DNA of 21,288 nucleotides from a virus. The notes beneath the pieces are model-generated. The model saw only the letters and a list, made by a program, of their open reading frames with translations. It had not been told where the DNA came from and did not search any database. Positions 1 through 7,288 of this stretch are shown in pieces. The DNA lies in IMG/VR virus record IMGVR_UViG_3300022747_000236, positions 1 through 21,288 of that record; one strand, 5' to 3'. Made by a program: the position numbers and the translations under genes. Numbering within the stretch: position 1 is the first letter of the stretch; each line of letters starts with the position of its first letter.

Positions 1-29
1 TAACCATTAAGTGCTAATAAAAAAGAAAA

Positions 30-91
30 TCCCCCTCTGATGTCTCCATCTAGAGGGGGACAGTGTCCCTCTTTTCGTACTCAAGAGGGAC
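30..91. repeat. Nested inverted repeats with alternating pairing partners; part resembles a minus-strand terminator
   Basis: Four short arms lie in a row. Arm A (30-38, TCCCCCTCT) pairs with B (52-60, AGAGGGGGA). B extended to 61 can instead pair with C (65-74), with two G-T pairs. C (65-73, GTCCCTCTT) pairs perfectly with D (83-91, AAGAGGGAC). Read on the minus strand, the A/B hairpin is followed by ATTTTCTTTTTT, which fits a rho-independent terminator for leftward transcription. The array could also be the degenerate end of an insertion element; no transposase is visible beside it. The repeats are certain, their role is not. Confidence 0.5.
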
Positions 92-687
92 AATTCGTAG
101 TGGTGGTGGATGGTTGACTACTTATGAACTTCCTATTTCGACTACTTAGTAATTAAAAGTAAATGAGCGTGAATGCGTGGTAAGAACTTAACGGCTGAAT
201 TGCACCAACATGATGCATTTAATATTTTTGGATTTGAACCCAAGTCCACTCTAGCTTTTAAGGTCTGCTCCGCAGCGTGAGCAGCCAGCATGAAACGGGT
301 TGCAATTGGACGGGTAATTGAGCAGCTGGAACAAGCATCGAGAAAACTCTCTCCTCAATTAGCGCCAGAAGGAAAAACCGTTGACTGAAAGCGCATGACT
401 GCGTCAGTGAGTTAACTGCCATGAGTACCAACATCGTCTAATCGCGGGTAAATTCCGTCTTCGGCAAGAAGGTAGGTGCGCCCATTGTGGTCAAGCAGCC
501 AAGCACCTCTGAATGGTGCTGTCTTATGCGTTTATACATAGTGTGGTCTTGTTCAACCAAAATCAGACACACTACTATTAGTGATTCGGGCTACCGTTCT
601 AGAAACATCGGGATTTGGATTGCACCGATCTCGCAATCTAATCCGATCAGCACCGCCACAACTTATTGACGCACCAGAATCTGATTC
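92..687. other. Region without a convincing gene
   Basis: All three frames on both strands are broken up, and no reading frame has a recognisable protein in it. A 32-codon ATG frame at 290-388 and a 60-codon frame at 487-669 exist, but neither has a good Shine-Dalgarno sequence or any family resemblance. A small inverted repeat (AGCACC at 502-507, GGTGCT at 515-520) is present. The stretch reads like eroded or rearranged flanking DNA next to accessory cargo. No clear promoter for the downstream Nudix-like gene can be named. Confidence 0.4.
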
Positions 688-1344
688 ATGACTCCCGACC
701 TACCCAAAAAATACGCCGAAGAATCGCTGATCGTGGTTCCGTACGTGACCGTTAGCGAACTGCTGCCGGGCACAGGAGTCTGGCCGGTTTCGGAAGCCTT
801 GCTGAACCTCATTTCGACACCATCGGCCATGCGGAGGGCCGACGCAGAACTTACGACCGAAGTCACCCAACTGATCTCGTACTACGTTGTGAGGAACGGT
901 GATCGCATCCTCACGCACAGGCGAACTCGTCGTCAACCGGAGAAGCGTCTGACTGGGGTCAAGGCTGCAGGTCTGAGCGGTCACATGACGGTATCCGATT
1001 TGCCTGGGTTGACTACGCAGGACCTGTTCCATCAAAGCTCTGCAAGTGGCTATGCGAATCGGGAGTTGGCAGAGGAAGTCTTGGTCCAGATAACTTCCGA
1101 GCATCCGATTAGTCTGCGCTGTTGCATTTGGGAACCGGTGGACGATTTTGGGAAACAGCACCTCGGACTCGTCTACCTAGTACCCGCCAAGGAAGAAATC
1201 AAGGTGCTGGAGCCTGGTCTGATCGCAGACGCTGCTTTCGAACGCGTTTCCGATATTCGCGCCAACTATCGCAATTTCACTTCTTGGTCTCGCCTGCTGC
1301 TGGAGTCCGAATTTTTCGTTGACATATTTTCCAGGGAGGAGTGA
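688..1344 (+). CDS. Nudix-like hydrolase family protein, first gene of a nucleotide/NAD-related trio
   Basis: The 218-residue protein has a central segment resembling the Nudix fold: a beta strand with RNGDRILTHRR (about 69-79), a GLSGHM turn (95-100) and, after a long loop, RELAEE at 125-130, which matches the REUXEE core of the Nudix box that binds Mg2+. The GX5E half of the box is stretched and degenerate, so the substrate cannot be read off and catalysis is likely but not assured. The Nudix family hydrolyses nucleoside diphosphates linked to another group, such as ADP-ribose or NAD. The start ATG at 688 has no strong Shine-Dalgarno sequence. The stop overlaps the next gene, and a NadM-type enzyme follows two genes on, so a role in NAD or ADP-ribose turnover is a reasonable inference. 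Confidence 0.65.
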   Translation: MTPDLPKKYAEESLIVVPYVTVSELLPGTGVWPVSEALLNLISTPSAMRRADAELTTEVTQLISYYVVRNGDRILTHRRTRRQPEKRLTGVKAAGLSGHMTVSDLPGLTTQDLFHQSSASGYANRELAEEVLVQITSEHPISLRCCIWEPVDDFGKQHLGLVYLVPAKEEIKVLEPGLIADAAFERVSDIRANYRNFTSWSRLLLESEFFVDIFSREE

Positions 1345-1346
1345 GC

Positions 1347-2237
1347 GTGAGCTATCCATGGGTGAACGGGGAATGGACAGTCCCCATCAATCAAAACTTG
1401 TACGCGTCCTTCCTCTTCTGGGTCCTACAGATTGTTTTGGGACTGATTTGGTCGGCACTTAAGCGCTGGACAGGCACGAGCAAGTTCGTGTCAGGCTTAG
1501 GATGGCTGGTCTTGACTTTGCCGCCGTTAGCTATCGTCGGTTCGTCCGTCTTTCTGGGCGTCGTTACGCCGTGGATGATGTTGCTGTTCACGTTGAGCTT
1601 ATTGCCCGCTGCCTTCAAGGCTATTCAGACGCACAAAAACTTGAAGGCGTTGCGCACAGCCGGAGTTCATGGTGCGATCGAGGAGCCGGGAGTTACCGAC
1701 TTCCGCAACTTTCTTATGCAAGCCAACAGTGGCTTTTCGTTTCTGGGCGTCGGTGCGGAAAAGCTCACGCGTGACTTCGATGTTTTCCAGGCAATGGTCG
1801 CCAGATGCGGCACCTCTTCGAAGCCTGTACGCCTGTTGTTGGTGTCTCCGGTCGCTTCTTGGCTGCAGACAGGTGCCTCGCGGCGCGGCTTGAACAGGAC
1901 CGCCTTTCAGGCAAAGCAGGCGGACTCGCTCGAAAAAATCGAACGGGTCAAATCCAAGTTCAGTGGTGAAATCGAGGTGCGCTTCTATCAGGAGCGACCG
2001 GGCTTGCGGCTTATGTTTGCCAATGGCGATGTATGCTGGTTGGGACATTACACCGAGACCGCCGCGTTGCCGGGTATGAACGAGTATGAACAGAAGAGCA
2101 ATTCCTGTGTGGTGTTGAAGCGCCCCGGTGACAGGGCCCCTGACCAGCAACTTTATGGAGCGCTGGAAGGGCTTTTCGACGAAATGTGGGAGTCAGCAAG
2201 AGAGCAAAAATGGAATTTCAAAACATATCTTCCATAG
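1347..2237 (+). CDS. Membrane protein with C-terminal cytosolic sensor-like domain
   Basis: I do not recognise a named family. The N-terminal third has two or three hydrophobic segments (about residues 18-38, 48-72 and 75-90). A soluble domain of about 190 residues follows. It contains a strand-rich core with motifs VRLLLVSP, EVRFYQERPGLRLMFANGD and a region around WLGHYTE, loosely like the PLD-like or nucleotide-sensor domains found behind membrane hairpins in conflict systems. The start was set at GTG 1347 because GGAGGA lies six bases upstream; the in-frame GTG at 1341 touches that Shine-Dalgarno sequence and is less plausible. It is sandwiched between a Nudix-like gene and an adenylyltransferase gene and overlaps the latter, so it may act as the membrane sensor or effector of that trio. 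That role is inference. Confidence 0.55.
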   Translation: MSYPWVNGEWTVPINQNLYASFLFWVLQIVLGLIWSALKRWTGTSKFVSGLGWLVLTLPPLAIVGSSVFLGVVTPWMMLLFTLSLLPAAFKAIQTHKNLKALRTAGVHGAIEEPGVTDFRNFLMQANSGFSFLGVGAEKLTRDFDVFQAMVARCGTSSKPVRLLLVSPVASWLQTGASRRGLNRTAFQAKQADSLEKIERVKSKFSGEIEVRFYQERPGLRLMFANGDVCWLGHYTETAALPGMNEYEQKSNSCVVLKRPGDRAPDQQLYGALEGLFDEMWESAREQKWNFKTYLP

Positions 2238-2803
2238 GTTGCATCCATGGACGATTCCAGCCATTTCATCTTGGTCATGTTGACTACCTGCAAGCCGCTC
2301 TGGCTCAATGGGAGTCGCTCGTGATCGGCATTGCCGCACCGACGCCCGTGCCACTGAGCTTCCCCGGGGTTGAACACAGAAATCGCGCCTCTGCGAATCC
2401 GCTGACTTACCTCGAACGAACGGTGTTGATCCGGGCATGCTGCCGCGAACTTGGCATCTCGGACAAACGCATCGAGTTCTCGCCATTTCCGATCGATGAT
2501 CCGGGCATACTGCAGCACTACATCGGCAAGTCGTTGACGTGCGCGACTACGCGGCTTTACGCGTGGAACGACGAAAAAATTCGACGACTCAAAAATGAAG
2601 GCTACGCAGTAGTCGTGCTAGAGCAATGCGAGAAAAAGCCGTTCGATGGAACTGCAATTCGTCGCCTCTTGGCAGACGGCGACACTTCGTGGAAGTCCAT
2701 GGTCCTGCCCGCGGCTGCACACTTGCTGACATCTTGGGACATCCCTAATCGCATCCGAGACAGTGAAGCGGCAGAAGGCACCAATCCGAAAATTACTCTG
2801 TGA
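2210..2803 (+). CDS. NadM-type nicotinamide-nucleotide adenylyltransferase-like protein
   Basis: The 197-residue protein opens with IGCIHGRFQPFHLGHVDYL (about 9-27), the nucleotidyltransferase HxGH signature in the form GRFQPFHLGH typical of archaeal-type NadM enzymes, which join NMN and ATP to make NAD. A NPLTYLER segment matches the NP(F/L)T..ER stretch of NadM, and near the C-terminus GTAIRRLLADGD matches the (S)GTxIR motif that contacts ATP phosphates. Length fits the single-domain family. ATG 2210 was chosen because AAGAGAG lies just upstream; the frame itself extends back to GTG 2186. The gene overlaps the membrane-protein gene by 28 bases. Bifunctional NadM-Nudix fusions are known in bacteria, which makes the Nudix-like neighbour suggestive. 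It could be a housekeeping salvage enzyme or, in this context, an NAD-resynthesis part of a defence system. Confidence 0.8.
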   Translation: MEFQNISSIGCIHGRFQPFHLGHVDYLQAALAQWESLVIGIAAPTPVPLSFPGVEHRNRASANPLTYLERTVLIRACCRELGISDKRIEFSPFPIDDPGILQHYIGKSLTCATTRLYAWNDEKIRRLKNEGYAVVVLEQCEKKPFDGTAIRRLLADGDTSWKSMVLPAAAHLLTSWDIPNRIRDSEAAEGTNPKITL

Positions 2804-2819
2804 GTGCACCATTTCGGCA

Positions 2820-3111
2820 TCCTACTGAGGCCGACCAGCGGGACACCTTGGCCGCAGGTGCATGTATGCCCCATATTCGTTGGAATGGTCACCACATCAC
2901 CGGGACGGATGTCTTGCACAAGATTGCCTTCTTGCTGCACACGTCCGCAGCCCGCAGTGATAACCAGAATCTGGCCAGCAGGATGGGTGTGCCAGTCAAT
3001 GCGTGCGCCTGGCTTGAAAGTTACCCTGGTGCAACCGGCCTTATCAAACCCAAGACGTGATTGATTGCCATGTGACTGCGGATGAAGGCGATCACCCCGG
3101 AGTCGTCGCAT
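2820..3111 (-). pseudogene. Truncated cupin-domain protein remnant
   Basis: The minus-strand frame beginning at 3111 encodes a clear cupin core: RVTFKPGARIDWHTHPAGQ, then VITAGCGRVQQEG and IRPGDVVTIPTNMGH. These match the WHTHP metal-binding motif and the GCGxxQxEG and RPGDVVxxPPxxxH segments of small single-domain cupins. The usual N-terminal lead of about 40 residues is missing, and after NMGH the conserved C-terminal HWHGA-type motif and tail are replaced by unrelated sequence that runs antisense into the adenylyltransferase gene. It therefore appears truncated at both ends. The left end (about 2810-2870) probably marks a recombination junction of the upstream cargo. The end given is approximate. 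Confidence 0.6.
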
Positions 3112-3259
3112 GGGACAGGCCGATAACGCAGTGTCGAGCGGGCAGCTGGATCAGGTTTTCAAGATGACTTCAACAGTGTCACCTCCAATGCAAAGCCGCA
3201 CCTTTCTCAAGCACCAACTGCAAGAAGTCCCAACCGTCCCGTCAATCTTGCCAGCAGCA

Positions 3260-3523
3260 TCAGGAACTTCCGGAGTCACGATCAATCGAATACGACTTAG
3301 CTGGAGGTCGCCCTGGTCGCTGCCGCTCCAGACGACTGACCAGTACCTCGGCAACGTCATCGCCGACATCCTCCAATGCTAGCAACGCTAAACGCACCAC
3401 TTCGCTCCGATTCAATAGGTGCCCAGAACGTGCCAGTCGCAATCGAATACGCTCAATGCGGTCCCTTTCGCCCGCCGGGAGCGAAAAAGTACCGACCGCA
3501 CTACCTTGCGACGAACGAGTCAA
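3260..3523 (-). CDS. Ribbon-helix-helix-like small DNA-binding protein
   Basis: The 87-residue product begins with a strand-like VGTFSLP segment followed by two amphipathic helices, ERDRIERIRLRLARSG and NRSEVVRLALLALEDV. This is the strand-helix-helix pattern with the RSEVVRLAL turn seen in CopG/Arc-type regulators and antitoxins. The C-terminus is basic and Pro/Gly-rich. The start is TTG at 3523 with GAAAG about eight bases upstream. It is divergent from the methyltransferase operon across an AT-rich intergenic region containing a palindromic ATTATATAAT, so it could repress itself and that operon. No toxin partner is visible. Regulatory role is inference; the fold call is moderate. Confidence 0.55.
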   Translation of the reverse strand: MTRSSQGSAVGTFSLPAGERDRIERIRLRLARSGHLLNRSEVVRLALLALEDVGDDVAEVLVSRLERQRPGRPPAKSYSIDRDSGSS

Positions 3524-3535
3524 GACTTGCTTTCA

Positions 3536-3663
3536 ATTTTAATTGCAATAAAATATTTATTATATAATCATATCACTCATTTTTTTGACGTATCCTCAGC
3601 CCACGGCAAGCTAAGTCGCAATTTAAATAACGACGTGCAGCAAAACGCAATCTCTTCTTAACA
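3536..3663. promoter_or_regulatory. AT-rich divergent promoter region with palindromic ATTATATAAT
   Basis: The strongly AT-rich stretch between the divergent regulator and methyltransferase genes contains ATTATATAAT at 3559-3568. Its two halves are a TATAAT -10 box on each strand (3563-3568 plus, 3564-3559 minus). No -35 box of good quality sits at 17 bases on either strand; TTGCAA at 3543-3548 is only 14 bases from the plus-strand TATAAT. It is a plausible divergent promoter with operator, based on composition and position only. No Shine-Dalgarno sequence is evident just before the methyltransferase ATG at 3664. Confidence 0.4.
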
Positions 3664-5025
3664 ATGACCTACGATTCGCCTCGCTTCCGCGCAATGGACG
3701 ACGCTTTATTAGCGCTGGGTGTGTCGCCAACAGCCGCGCTCTACCTTGATAGATGTCAGGTCGACACGCCGAGCCCTTTGGTTAGAAAAGTCTGGGATAT
3801 CGTCAACAAGATAAGAGGCCCTGTTGGCAAGGTTGTCGATTTTGGTGCGGGTGATGCCCGCTTTGCAAAATATGGTCACTACAAGTCATACGTGGGATAC
3901 GAGATTGATCCCTCTAGATGCTCCCTGAAGAATCTGCCTGGGCATGCGGAGGTAGTAAATGCCTGTGCATTCTCTGAAGACATTTGTGATGCGAGCTTGT
4001 CGATCGGCAATCCGCCCTATGTTCGAAATCAAGATCTGCCTGAAGGCTGGAGACAAAAAGCTGCGGCAAAAATTCAACAGCGAATTGGAGTGAAGGTATC
4101 TGGTCTTGCCAACGCTTGGCAGTATTTCTTTCTGCTGTCATTGGCGAGCACCGCAGAGGATGGTTTGGTTGCCTTGGTCATACCCTACGAGTGGGTGTCT
4201 AGACCATCCTCAGAAGCCTTGCGCGAGTACATTAAAAAATGTGGCTGGAATGTAGATGTCTACCGTTTGGGCGACAAGACATTTGACCGTGTCCTTACTA
4301 CTTGTTCGATAACCATCGTCGACAAGAAGGCACGGGAAGGTGTCTGGCACTACTACCGCGAAAACGAAGACGAGAGCTTTTCGCTAATGCGCGCTCTAAC
4401 GGGCAGCAACCGCAAGCTGCTGTCATACGATCGCTCAAAGAAGGCCTTGATACGTGCAAAACGCGGACTAAGTCCAGGTACACAGACCTACCTCACGCTG
4501 ACTGAGGGGGAACGAGCAAGATGTGGCTTGAAAATTGGTACAGATGTAGTCCACTGCGTCACTAGCCTGAAGTCTATCTCCAACGAAACAGAGCTTCTTG
4601 ATGAAGCTACTTTTCAGCGAGATTTTATTGATGCAGGAAAAAAATGCTGGCTGATAAGGACTGACAAAAAACCATCGGTCAAGCTGCAGCGTTATTTGGA
4701 CAGCGTACCAGCCAAAGGAAGGCAAACAAGTACATGTACTAAACGCGACGTCTGGTGGGCCTTCACTATGCCCCAAAAACCAGCACTTCTCATGGCCACT
4801 GGGTTTAGGGTGCGCCCCAAAGTAGTTCGCAATGAGGTCGGCGCGATGGCACTCGGAGGGGTATGTGGTATTTACGGTACAAGTGACGCAAAAACCACTA
4901 AAAAAATTGCTCAATTTCTTCGCAGCGAAGACTATAAAGGGCGCGTTGTTCCGCACGCAAATGGCCTACTTAAATTAGAAATCAACCAAATCAACTCGTT
5001 GCTTAACTCGATGACCGAATCGTGA
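3664..5025 (+). CDS. Adenine-N6 DNA methyltransferase, TaqI/Eco57I-like
   Basis: The 453-residue protein has the class I S-adenosylmethionine fold with motif I VVDFGAGDARF (57-67), an acidic residue ending strand 2 (YEID, E80) and the catalytic motif IV IGNPPYVRNQ (114-123). The order motif I then NPPY then a C-terminal target-recognition region is the gamma class of adenine-N6 methyltransferases, and NPPYVR is typical of the TaqI/Eco57I group. Residues from about 250 onward should choose the DNA site. No fused nuclease domain and no endonuclease gene are evident, so this is either a solitary methylase or the self-marking part of a larger defence operon. Its stop overlaps the next gene by four bases (GTGA), so translation of the two is probably coupled. 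Function as a methylase is secure; recognition site unknown. Confidence 0.85.
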   Translation: MTYDSPRFRAMDDALLALGVSPTAALYLDRCQVDTPSPLVRKVWDIVNKIRGPVGKVVDFGAGDARFAKYGHYKSYVGYEIDPSRCSLKNLPGHAEVVNACAFSEDICDASLSIGNPPYVRNQDLPEGWRQKAAAKIQQRIGVKVSGLANAWQYFFLLSLASTAEDGLVALVIPYEWVSRPSSEALREYIKKCGWNVDVYRLGDKTFDRVLTTCSITIVDKKAREGVWHYYRENEDESFSLMRALTGSNRKLLSYDRSKKALIRAKRGLSPGTQTYLTLTEGERARCGLKIGTDVVHCVTSLKSISNETELLDEATFQRDFIDAGKKCWLIRTDKKPSVKLQRYLDSVPAKGRQTSTCTKRDVWWAFTMPQKPALLMATGFRVRPKVVRNEVGAMALGGVCGIYGTSDAKTTKKIAQFLRSEDYKGRVVPHANGLLKLEINQINSLLNSMTES

Positions 5026-7286
5026 AAACAGCCCTACCCACCACAACCTCATCAAATCCTATTCTCGACTCTGGGGAAGAATCCTTCACTATTGAAAGCC
5101 GCATTATTCGGGAATTTGGTGAGCGCTTAGTTAAACACCCTGAGGTAGCGTTGCTTGAACTGGTAAAGAACGCGTATGACGCCGATTCCCCATCGTGTAC
5201 CGTTGCCCACAATTACCCCGAGCACATAACCGTTACCGATACCGGTTGCGGAATGACGTTAAAAGAATTCCAAACAGGTTGGATGCGGATCGGTACAAGC
5301 TCGAAAGAATCCAAAGCAACCAGTAATAAGTTCAAGCGACCGATATCTGGAGAGAAGGGGATTGGACGGTTCGCTGTGCGCTACTTAGGTCAGCATTTAG
5401 AGTTAAAAACTACAGCCTATGACACCGCTCGAAAGTGCAATACAACATTGATTGCAAAATTCGATTGGCCTCAATTTGATCTCAATGAAGACCTAGGAAC
5501 AGTCAAAGTACCCTACAAATTACACAGGGCATCAGATGACACCCCACTCGGAACAATTCTGCGTATCACTCAGCTGAGATCAAGCACAGAGAATATTGAT
5601 TTTAAGCAGGTACAGACAGCATCTCTTGGGTTGCTATCCCCGTACCAAGTTTTGCTTCGAAAAAATGAGAAAGACGATCTTCTTGACTTGCCAGATCCCC
5701 CCCAAGGCTTAGATACTGGATTTAATCTTGTCATTTACTCCCAAGATGAAGATGAAGAGAAAGAGGAGTCGGTAGCGGAGAAGATACTTGAAAATTATGT
5801 CTTCCGCTGCATAGTCTCTGTACGAGGTGGCCGTTTGGCGCTTCGCCTGTATCGGCGGGGCGAGCGCAAAGCATGGTTAAAAATCAATGACGTATATGAA
5901 AATACGTTTGACCAAGCCTACGCCGATATCAGATTTTTTCCGGCTCGAAAAGGCACATTTACTGCCATGCCAGTTGATGGCCGCGAAGCTCGTGCCTGGG
6001 TGAAAAATCATTCTGGTGTTGCGGTCTTTGATCGTGACTTCCGCGTTTTACCATATGGCACTTCGGGTGACGATTGGTTGAGGTTAGCTGCGGACGCGTC
6101 GCGAAATGAGCGCAATCCAGTGTCAAGTCTTGCACGGCGACATTTCCCAATGGATGAAGAAACTCAGCGATCCACAGCGTTGAACTACATGCTCCGCCTG
6201 CCACACCCAAGCCAGCTAGTCGGGGCCGTACAAGTATTTGGGGTTCGCAGCGAGGAGAAACAAGGAGATATAGGATTATTTGCAACCGCCGATCGCCAAG
6301 GATTTGTTCAGAACAAGGCGTATCTGCAGCTTGTCGATGCCGTTCGCAGCGCCGTAGAGGCGATTGCGTATGCAGATAGAGAATTGCAGCAAGAAACAGA
6401 GGCACGCGAAATTGCTGATCTTGCAAAAATCGCTCAGAACGAAACAGCGGAAGCCATCGCGCAGGTCCGAACCAACGCTAACCTCACATCTTCTGAGAAA
6501 GCATCACTTGTTAAGCGCCTAGTAAACGTCCAAGAAGCCACCGAACGCCATGATAATTTGGTCAAAAGTCGGGATACGGCCCTTGAAGTAATGAGCCTAT
6601 TGGGCGTAGTCGCCGGATTTATGACTCATGAGTTTGGAACTGCGATTCATGATTTAGAGCGCTCCCACGAGATATTGTCAAAGCTTGGCAAGCGTGATGC
6701 CAGCATCGCCAAACAGGCAACCGCTATTCAAACCCACATTACGGCACTCAAGGATTTTGTCGCGTATTCACAGGGGTACATAAAAGGTACATCCATTGTT
6801 CCTTCCAACCCGCTTCCCGCAGCCCCAAGAATCCGGCAGGTACTGAAGGTATTCGGAAAGTATGCGACTGATCGAAAAATCAATGTGGAAGTCGACGTCG
6901 CAGCGGATGTTAAGACACCCAGAATTCCGATATCCCTTTACAGTGGCATCGTTCTAAATCTCTACACAAATGCACTAAAAGCTGTAACTGCACGCTCCGG
7001 TGCGCCAGCGCGTGAAATTGCAGTTCGAGCGTGGAACGAAAAGAATATTCACAAACTGCAAATATCAGATACAGGCGCTGGTATTCCATCAGCTCTGGCG
7101 GAAAGAATATTCGATCCATTGTTTACAACCACAGAAAGCAATCGTGATCCCCTAGGATCTGGAATGGGGCTTGGGTTGACATTGGTTCGCAAGGGAGCGA
7201 AAGCGTTTGGTGGAACTGTGAATTTAGTAAAACCACCACCGGGGTTTGAAACATGCTTTGAAGTGAAATTTCCAATCGGGGAGTAA
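5022..7286 (+). CDS. Dual GHKL ATPase: MORC/Hsp90-like N-terminus fused to histidine kinase C-terminus
   Basis: The 754-residue protein carries two complete GHKL ATP-binding modules. The N-terminal one has N-box ELVKNAYDAD (46-55), G1 DTGCGM (73-78) and G2 SGEKGIGRF (109-117), the Hsp90/MORC/MutL-like form. The middle (about 130-420) resembles the transducer region of such ATPases. A helical coiled-coil-like stretch (about 440-520) leads to FMTHEFG with H536, a likely phosphoacceptor of a dimerisation domain. The C-terminal module has LNLYTNALKAV (N650), DTGAGI (D683) and GSGMGLGL (about 712-719), a standard histidine kinase domain. No membrane segment is visible, so it should be cytosolic. 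The receiver-domain gene follows two bases after the stop, making a phosphorelay pair likely. Such proteins are usually annotated only as ATP-binding protein. Confidence 0.85.
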   Translation: MKTALPTTTSSNPILDSGEESFTIESRIIREFGERLVKHPEVALLELVKNAYDADSPSCTVAHNYPEHITVTDTGCGMTLKEFQTGWMRIGTSSKESKATSNKFKRPISGEKGIGRFAVRYLGQHLELKTTAYDTARKCNTTLIAKFDWPQFDLNEDLGTVKVPYKLHRASDDTPLGTILRITQLRSSTENIDFKQVQTASLGLLSPYQVLLRKNEKDDLLDLPDPPQGLDTGFNLVIYSQDEDEEKEESVAEKILENYVFRCIVSVRGGRLALRLYRRGERKAWLKINDVYENTFDQAYADIRFFPARKGTFTAMPVDGREARAWVKNHSGVAVFDRDFRVLPYGTSGDDWLRLAADASRNERNPVSSLARRHFPMDEETQRSTALNYMLRLPHPSQLVGAVQVFGVRSEEKQGDIGLFATADRQGFVQNKAYLQLVDAVRSAVEAIAYADRELQQETEAREIADLAKIAQNETAEAIAQVRTNANLTSSEKASLVKRLVNVQEATERHDNLVKSRDTALEVMSLLGVVAGFMTHEFGTAIHDLERSHEILSKLGKRDASIAKQATAIQTHITALKDFVAYSQGYIKGTSIVPSNPLPAAPRIRQVLKVFGKYATDRKINVEVDVAADVKTPRIPISLYSGIVLNLYTNALKAVTARSGAPAREIAVRAWNEKNIHKLQISDTGAGIPSALAERIFDPLFTTTESNRDPLGSGMGLGLTLVRKGAKAFGGTVNLVKPPPGFETCFEVKFPIGE

Positions 7287-7288
7287 AA

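Noticed and set aside
230-241. tRNA T-arm-like sequence GGATTTGAACCC (minus strand GGGTTCAAATCC), considered as part of an attachment site
   Set aside because: The surrounding bases do not fold into an acceptor stem or anticodon arm, and the T stem itself has a mismatch.
290-388. 32-codon ATG frame
   Set aside because: Weak ribosome-binding context, no family resemblance and no neighbouring gene context; could be chance.
487-669. 60-codon frame upstream of the Nudix-like gene
   Set aside because: No Shine-Dalgarno sequence, irregular composition and no recognisable motif.
700-1161. 153-codon minus-strand frame
   Set aside because: Antisense to the Nudix-like gene, with no motif and no Shine-Dalgarno support.
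2602-2819. Minus-strand continuation of the cupin frame
   Set aside because: It lies antisense to the well-supported adenylyltransferase gene and has no cupin features past NMGH.
3151-3369. 72-codon minus-strand frame ending in GGDTVEVILKT
   Set aside because: Overlaps the ribbon-helix-helix gene in another frame and resembles no family I recognise; possibly debris downstream of that gene.
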